Part shown: in pieces, positions 58,511 through 64,000 of the stretch
How positions within the stretch are numbered: the stretch's first letter is position 1
Layout: each line of letters begins with the position of its first letter
Source of the DNA: Heliocidaris erythrogramma
Lineage: Eukaryota > Echinodermata > Echinoidea > Camarodonta > Echinometridae
DNA: 64,000 bases
Direction: 5' to 3'
NCBI GenBank assembly: GCA_025617745.1
Contig: CM046862.1
Span: 53,509,097-53,573,096 of the forward strand
Notes under the pieces: generated by a model
Told to the model about the DNA's origin: nothing
What the model saw: only the letters and a program-made list of their open reading frames with translations
The model's database searches: none
Made by a program: the position numbers and the translations under genes

Positions 58511-59917
58511 CTTAAAAAGAATGCTTCCTTTTCTGAGTACCTACAACAATCGTCAAGATGCTGCGCAGCTTATTTCAGGTTTTCAATATGGTTTTTCACT
58601 TGGTTTTACTGGTACGCGTCGTCCCGTGTCGTCGCGGAACCTAAAATCTGCCGGAGAACATAAAGAGATCTTAGTAGCTAAAATTGAGAAAGAAATTAGC
58701 CTCGGCAGAATTTCTGGTCCTTTTCAATCCCCACCCTTTCCGAATTTTCGTTGCTCGCCTATCGGGCTTGTCCCAGAGCGGACCCCTGGGGAATTTCGCC
58801 GTATTCAACATCTATCGGCGGCTCGCGGGTCCTCGGTCAATGAATTCATTGATTCGGACCTGTGTTCCGTGTCATACACTTCGTTTGATGAGGCTGTGAA
58901 TATTTTTTCACAGCTTGGGCGTAGAGCGCTTATGGGGGAGGCGGATATTAAATCGGCCTTTCGATTGCTGCCGGTCCACCCTTCGGATTTCGAACTCCTC
59001 GGCTTTTGCTTAGACGGCAAATATTACTATGATTGAGCAGCCCATAGGTAAGCACCTATCATGTGCGCACTTTGAGCGATTTAGTATATTTCTGGAGTCT
59101 TTTTTTTCTCGTAAAGTTGCCGGGACTGAGCGGGTCCTACATTACTTGGACGATTTCTTTTTCGCGGGCGCGAGGCAGAAAGAGTGCGAATCGTCTATGG
59201 GACACTTCATGGCTATGTGCGAGGGACCTGTTTCCACCATCACGTTTTTAGGTTTGGAAATCGCAGCGGCGCTCAGAGTTCGCGTACCAAGACAAAAGGT
59301 AGAAACCTTGCAATGTTGCGTAATTTCGAGGCACAGCAGAAACTTACTTTGAGGCAATTACAATCGCTGATAGGCAGCCTTAACTTTGTGTGTAAGGCCG
59401 TGGCTCCTGGGAGAGCCTTTCTTAGGCGTCTTATCGATCTGACAAGAGGGGTCCGCCGTCCGGAACACCGAATTCGCATAATGCTCGGGGCAAAGGCCGA
59501 TATGCAAGCATGGTCTTTGTTTTTATCCGAGCTCAATGGTACCGTCATGTTTTCACACCCCGACTGGCTCACGAATACTCAATTTCAATTCTTCACCAAT
59601 GCAGCCGCTAGCATTGGTTTGGAATTTTCTTCCAGAACAAGTGGGCTCAGGGCACATGGCCCGCGGAAATTTCGGATTTCGAAAATTCTCCATCGCTTTC
59701 TTGGAGCTCTTTCCGATCGTCGCGGGTATCCGTCTGTGGGGGGTGGGGGGGGGGGGCGCATTTAGCTAACATCAAAGTCCTATTATGGTCGGATAACCAG
59801 ACTGTCGTGCATGTCGTCAATTCCCAAACCTCTAAGTGCCCCCACATCATGAAGTTAGTGAGAAGGTTGGTCGGGCTTTGCTTGAAGTTCAATATTTTGT
59901 TCAAAGCTCGTACCTGA
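58500..59917 (+). pseudogene. DIRS-like reverse transcriptase and RNase H
   Basis: DIRS elements use RT/RNase H plus a tyrosine recombinase. Here: FLSTYNNRQDAAQLISGFQY, KIEKEISLGRISGPFQSPPF, RRIQHLSAARGSSVNEFIDS, then GEADIKSAFRLLPVHPSDFE (motif A) and GFCLDGKYYYD. A stop at 59036 and a frame change follow, with CAHFERF and VLHYLDDFFFAG (motif C, LDD). A second frame change gives MLRNFEAQQKLTLRQLQSLI and, after a G run at 59745, LLWSDNQTVVHVVNSQTSKC (RNase H). It stops at 59917 without a recombinase, so the 3' half of the element is lost. Confidence 0.9.
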
Positions 59918-61263
59918 TGTTTGCATCCAAAATATGGGCCGGTGGGTTTCTAACACTCACCGGCGATATATTCGTGCTGACACAACCGTGCTAAACGGCC
60001 ATTTAATTAATTGAATTGTACTGGGGTAGAGTTCTCTTAATGTCTTTTTTTCCAGTTTCCCACAGCGACATATAAAAGAGGTAAAGAATGGGGCTTTATG
60101 AAGGAGCTGTATATGTAAGCTTTACTCACTGGTGTCCACAGTCCTCCCTGCTGCTTGCCTTTCCTTTTATATCTCCCATTGCAGTTAAACGACAGGCTAG
60201 TGTCATCACACACAAGTTTGATTATACCTTCTACTGGAAGCTTGTTTTATTTTGGGTCATCCACGCGACGAGGCACTAGTTCGGCACGCGACCTAACCAC
60301 TGACCTTTGGGTCATCGCACTATTTGATGAGGCCGAGGCGCTTTACAGAGGTAGCGGATAACGAGGTTTGGAATACTCATTGAATGAACATGTTGAATGA
60401 AAGCTGGTATCCACGAACCCTTAACAATTTTAGTCGGCCAGTGCTAGCTCTCATTTATCTTGGGCCAAGCCTCGCTCGCATCTGTATTGAGAAGTCCCTG
60501 GACCTTTCCTTCATCAGTTTATAATTCTAGCTAGCGATCTGTGCCTTGCCCCCCCCCCCCCCTTATCTGGCGATACTTTATTTTGCTACTTGTTTGTTTC
60601 TGTTCTTAAGAGTTAAATGATGATGATGCTCCAATTATTTCAGTCCGTTGAGGATTGTGATTGTACTCATTACTACCTTTCCACCTCTTCGTTTCGTTAT
60701 TGTTATTTCGTCAGCTTCAGGGTTGTTATGTTTTACTTTTAGCTGGGGCAGCTTATACAGGGGCATCATTGTCATCATCATCATCCTATCGTACTGTTTG
60801 TTATAATAATTCTTTAATTTCTTCATTTTCGTGTTTATTATATCAATATAATTATCATTATTTTATCATCATAGTTATCATTACCATCCCATCTCCTCTT
60901 CTTCGTGTTATTTTATTCACGTTACCTTATTTGATCTAATTCTATCGTTACCATATTCATCTATTCATCGATTCTATTTCTATGCACTTTTCATAAAGTT
61001 TTAGCGAAACTTTCCAAAATGTTCATCCTGTGTTGTGGCGGCGGGCTGACTCTCCTGGCAGTTTGAGCCAGCCCGTTTGGCGAAATTGCATTTTTTGGCC
61101 ACACCACATTCTGATATTCAGTACGCTTACATTATTTTGTAAATCAAAACAGTGTATAACAAGAGGCTTCCTGAGATGAAGGGTTCGAATTTGGTTTTGG
61201 AACAATCGAAAAAGAATGCATATTATATCCCACGTTTGCCAGGTAGGTTGTGACGAGGGAAGG
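59918..61263. other. Unrecognised sequence
   Basis: C run at 60549-60563 and a short ATC repeat at 60770-60790. A GTGAGT donor-like site on the minus strand at about 60118 follows a short open stretch, but its phase does not fit the P-loop exon. Confidence 0.35.
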
Positions 61264-61423
61264 GCGAGCTGAGAAATCTTGCCATGGATTTGGGCAAGCT
61301 GAGAAATCTTGCCATTAATTTTGGAGACTTTGCAAGCTGAGAAATCTTGCCTTTTGTTCCTGAATTAGTTAACCAATTATTTTCCAAAATGGGATTTATT
61401 GCGGCAAGCTGAGAAATCTTGCC
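61264..61423. repeat. Four copies of hairpin GGCAAGCTGAGAAATCTTGC
   Basis: Copies lie at 61264-61283, 61293-61313, 61332-61351 and 61403-61423. Each has GGCAAG and CTTGCC arms around CTGAGAAAT. Spacers differ in length and sequence, so only the hairpin is conserved. Confidence 0.85.
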
Positions 61424-61599
61424 ACGAGTTTTAAATTGAGGAAGTTTCATTACGAATCCTAGATTGATATACAATGAAAATCAAAGAGCCTGGGCTCGTT
61501 GGAAATATATCTCAGGAGGCCTCAACAATCAATATATGATATTATATGAAGTACGATACGAAATTATGTCATGATTATCGTTAATGATTATGGATTCTA

Positions 61600-62366
61600 T
61601 CTTGATAATGCTACTCGAATTATTAAACCACGGAATACCGCATATAACCTTGTTTTGTTCTCATTATTTGTCTGGAATGGGATAATAACTTTGATACCGA
61701 AAGGAAACAAACGAAGACATCTATGAAAAAAATTGGCGGCCGATGTCCTTACTGAATATAGTTTACAAATTAGCATCCGGTTGCATAGCAAAAAGACTGT
61801 AGACACTGTACAGATAAAATTTGAAAAATGGACGAGGGTGTCGTCAGCGAAATCCTTTGTCCCCATACCTCTTTTTGTTAGTCAGTGAGATACTTGGTAT
61901 CCTAATGCAAAACTCAGATTCTTTAATTGGATTGCATATGAATGGGAAAACGCTTAAACTGTTGCAATATGCAGATGAAACAATTTTAACACTCGACGGT
62001 TCGACACAAGATTTAAAATGTGCCCGTACAATACTTCATGAATTTACAAATATGTCCGACCTCAAAATTAACATAACTAAAACTCAAGTGATATCGATTG
62101 GTAAGAAAAGAACTCAAAAAAGAAATTTTACACGAGTACAAACTAAACTGGATATCTGAAGGATATTGTAGGTACCTGGGTAAAGATTTTTCGTTTAAAT
62201 TATCAGAAATGGTTAATCACAATTATCAAGAAAAGTTTAAAGAGATAACATGTCAGATGGAGACTCCCTTAGGAAGAGTAACTATAGTAAAATTTTTATT
62301 GGTACCAAAATTGAATTACTTGCTTTTATCTTTTCCAGAACCAAAATTAGAAATTATGGAATATTA
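61600..62366 (+). pseudogene. L1/Tx1-type LINE RT fragment
   Basis: FVWNGIITLIPKGNKRRH, then RT motif B (GRGCRQRNPLSPYLFLLVSE), motif C as LLQYADETILTLDGS (the second Asp of YADD is Glu here) and INITKTQVISIGKK. After another frame break come YLGKDFSFKL and TPLGRVTIVKFLLVPKLNYL. The palm region between the start and motif B is deleted. Stops, frameshifts and the active-site change show it is dead. The pattern fits Tx1-like LINEs. Confidence 0.85.
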
Positions 62367-62911
62367 GCCTGGGGAAACAGTGCGGCATGCCTGTAAGACC
62401 GAGTTTTTTTTATTACAGAAAATGGCTATGCGAATTATAAGTAATGTTAATTATCGCCACCACACTGATGGTCTTTTTCACTCTAATAATTTATGATATT
62501 TACCGCCTCAATCTTGCTGTACTTATGTTTCAGTATCAGGGGCGGATCTAGCTTTTTTCCAGTGGTGGGGGGGGGGGGGGGGGTTGACCCAACGGCGATG
62601 CGGAGCGGCGAGTCGATTTGTTTGGCTATTTTGAACCCCCGTAAGTGATGTTTTCCTGTCATCTACTAACGCTTGAGACATAGTGCTAAAGGAACATTAT
62701 TTTTTTACGTGGCAGCCCAAGGGGGGGGGGGGGGGGGGGGGGGGGTTGATGAGTATCATAATCATGAATTGCCCACTGTCCTGAATAATATATTCACAGC
62801 AAATAATGAGATCCATCATTACCCCACCAGACAAATCAATCTATATCACTTGCCAAGAACTCGTACAGCATTAACCCAGAATACTTTTGATGATTCTTGT
62901 TTACCTGTGTA
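62367..62911 (+). pseudogene. CR1/Jockey-like LINE C-terminal end, split by a MITE
   Basis: AWGNSAACL, FLLQKMAMRIISNVNYRHHT and NLAVLMFQY run to 62538. After the insertion at 62539-62751 the text continues YHNHELPTVLNNIF, HYPTRQINLYHLPRTRTALT and QNTFDDSCLPV to a stop near 62911. This is the C-terminus after the RT in CR1/Jockey-like LINEs. It is fused directly to the Tx1-type fragment on its left. Confidence 0.85.
62539..62751. mobile_element. hAT-like MITE, 213 bp, with target duplication
   Basis: AGTATCA stands on both sides (62532-62538 and 62752-62758), a 7-base target duplication that splits a LINE frame. The left end GGGGCGGATCTAGC and the long G runs (62564-62582, 62720-62745) are typical of a widespread marine-animal MITE. 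Confidence 0.85.
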
Positions 62912-63515
62912 GTAAAATCTATAGACTAAATTAAACCTTCCAGATCCTGCCCCTCCCCCTTCCTCACCCCCTGTCACTCTGTCCTTCTTTCTTGTTTTGT
63001 AAAGTTTACTCCTTTCAATTGTTACTATTCCCAGCTTTTTGTGTTCACATTATTTTTCAATGCTTTTGTCTTCGATGGAAAGTGTGTTATTCCTATGATT
63101 TGTTGCTTTCCATGGCAATGTATCTGTCTTCTTCTTTTCCCCTTTTATTTCATTTGCATTTTATGCATTGTTGCCCCACGGTCTAGTTTTTTATGTACTA
63201 TATTCATGATTTATCTTTTGCTAGGGACCAGCGCTTCTACAAGGAATGCTTCTATGCTGGTCTTTGTTTTCATTCTCATTTTCATAAAATTAATCTAATG
63301 TAGTATTCACTATTGTTACTTTTTTTTTTCTTACTTAAATGCAGTTCATTTTGCTTGTAATGATCAAAAACGTTTCTGCACTAAGTTGTGTTGTCAATTA
63401 TATTGTATATTGTTGATTGCATAATACATATTGTTATATACATGTACTTTGAAAAATGAAAATGTAATGAAATAAAATCTAAAATCTGAAAAAATCTGAA
63501 ATCTGAATCTGAAAT
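62912..63515 (+). other. LINE 3' untranslated region and AATCTGA-type tail
   Basis: Pyrimidine-rich sequence with no gene, ending in a short tandem tail (aaaatctgaaatctgaatctgaaat, 63472-63515) in place of a long poly-A, as many CR1-like LINEs do. Confidence 0.65.
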
Positions 63516-63640
63516 CCTCTCCGAGGGACTTGGGGTTAATGCCTTACCAAAGGACACGAGTGCATCCTGGTTTCAAACCCGCATCCTTCAGTTACGAGGC
63601 CACTGTTCGACCACTGAGCTATCTCGCCTTTCTCTGAGGA
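63516..63640 (-). repeat. tRNA-derived SINE
   Basis: On the minus strand there is a perfect box A TAGCTCAGTGG (63611-63621) and a box B GGTTTGAAACC (63569-63579) at tRNA spacing. Then comes GTGTCCTTTGGTAAGGC-TTAACCCC, the second domain of a common invertebrate SINE family. A CGT triplet stands at the anticodon place. Confidence 0.85.
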
Positions 63641-64000
63641 TTATAGACATGATAGTGGCAACACCTACTATACAGCACCCCCCCCCCCCCCCCCCGCCAC
63701 CCGCACACAGGCTATGCCATTTATGAATTACTTTGACGAAAATTGTCAGTACTATGTGCTTGTACCGAGGCAAGATGGGTCGAATGGCGCAACGTGGTCG
63801 GACTGATGGGGGGGGGGGGGGGGGGGACATCCGCGTAGCCAGGATTTTTCAATATGGGGCGTTTGTGAGCGCGCAAAGCGTGCTAATTTGGTGATGAGCA
63901 CTCTCTCTTTGTGTGCTCCCCTGGGCGGTATTCTGAAAACTGTTATCTTTTGTTCCTCCGGTACACTTCCGATAGAACCGCTAGCGTCCATTCTACCGAC
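63641..64000. mobile_element. Parts of G/C-tract MITEs
   Basis: C run at 63678-63695 and G run at 63809-63826, followed by gcgtagccaggatttttcaa, the end of a common hAT-like MITE family, and GCGCGCAAAGCGTGC. The element runs out of the window. Confidence 0.5.

Noticed and set aside
60088-60180. Further upstream exon of the GTPase gene on the minus strand (GTGAGT donor at about 60118)
   Set aside because: Its phase does not suit the P-loop exon, the peptide is uninformative and no acceptor could be chosen.
61264-61423. CRISPR-like repeat-spacer array
   Set aside because: Repeats of 20 bases are regular, but spacers vary from 9 to 51 bases, there are only four copies, and the window is eukaryotic with no cas genes.

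Overview
This window looks like nuclear DNA of a marine invertebrate animal, most likely a deuterostome such as an echinoderm. That is an inference from AT-rich sequence, spliced exons with GT/AG borders, very high repeat content, and the repeat mix: Penelope-like, DIRS-like, CR1/RTE/Tx1-type LINEs, Tc1/mariner, tRNA-derived SINEs, foldback MITEs and many long poly-G/poly-C tracts. There is no operon, plasmid, phage or CRISPR array.

The main host gene is a multi-exon GTPase gene on the minus strand, running right to left from about 50.57 kb to 11.39 kb and probably past both ends. Seven good exons (50441-50570, 44164-44246, 23119-23171, 22419-22464, 19647-19813, 15454-15552, 11389-11573) plus one doubtful symmetric exon (40407-40484) fit together by reading phase and splice signals at every junction except 15454-15552 to 11389-11573. 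Together they encode a Roc/Ras-like G domain with a P-loop, a DFGGQE switch II and a LLVGT strand. Most of the window is introns filled with mobile DNA.

Layout. 1-9710: five copies of a 1.8-kb macro-repeat, each with a minus-strand tRNA-like Pol III head and conserved TGACGTCA palindromes; the first copy carries a 0.7-kb GAT/ATC microsatellite. 9711-10165: foldback element. 11.7-12.9 kb: tandem plus inverted array of an odd tRNA-Lys-like sequence. 12884-14392: nearly intact Tc1 transposon. 16.1-18.8 kb: foldbacks, a doubled hammerhead-like motif, a Tc1 remnant and a retroelement RT fragment. 24.8-28.9 kb: several mirrored arrays of short degenerate units. 29.5 kb: broken SAP-domain gene start. 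31.4 kb: LINE endonuclease fragment. 36.7-38.1 kb: interspersed repeat and LINE fragment. 39-47 kb: MITEs and diverged duplications. 49-50.1 kb: inverted Penelope-like fragments. 51.5-54.1 kb: decayed Penelope-like element with reverse transcriptase and GIY-YIG domains. 54.2 kb: Ty3/gypsy RNase H scrap. 54.7-56 kb: long open LINE reverse transcriptase. 57.5-59.9 kb: foldback MITE followed by a DIRS-like Gag-RT-RNase H. 61.6-63.5 kb: two joined LINE 3' regions with a MITE inside. 63.5 kb: tRNA-derived SINE.

Most open frames in the window are selfish-element remains. The GTPase gene is the only host gene supported by linked exons. Family names come from recognising motifs by eye, with no database search.
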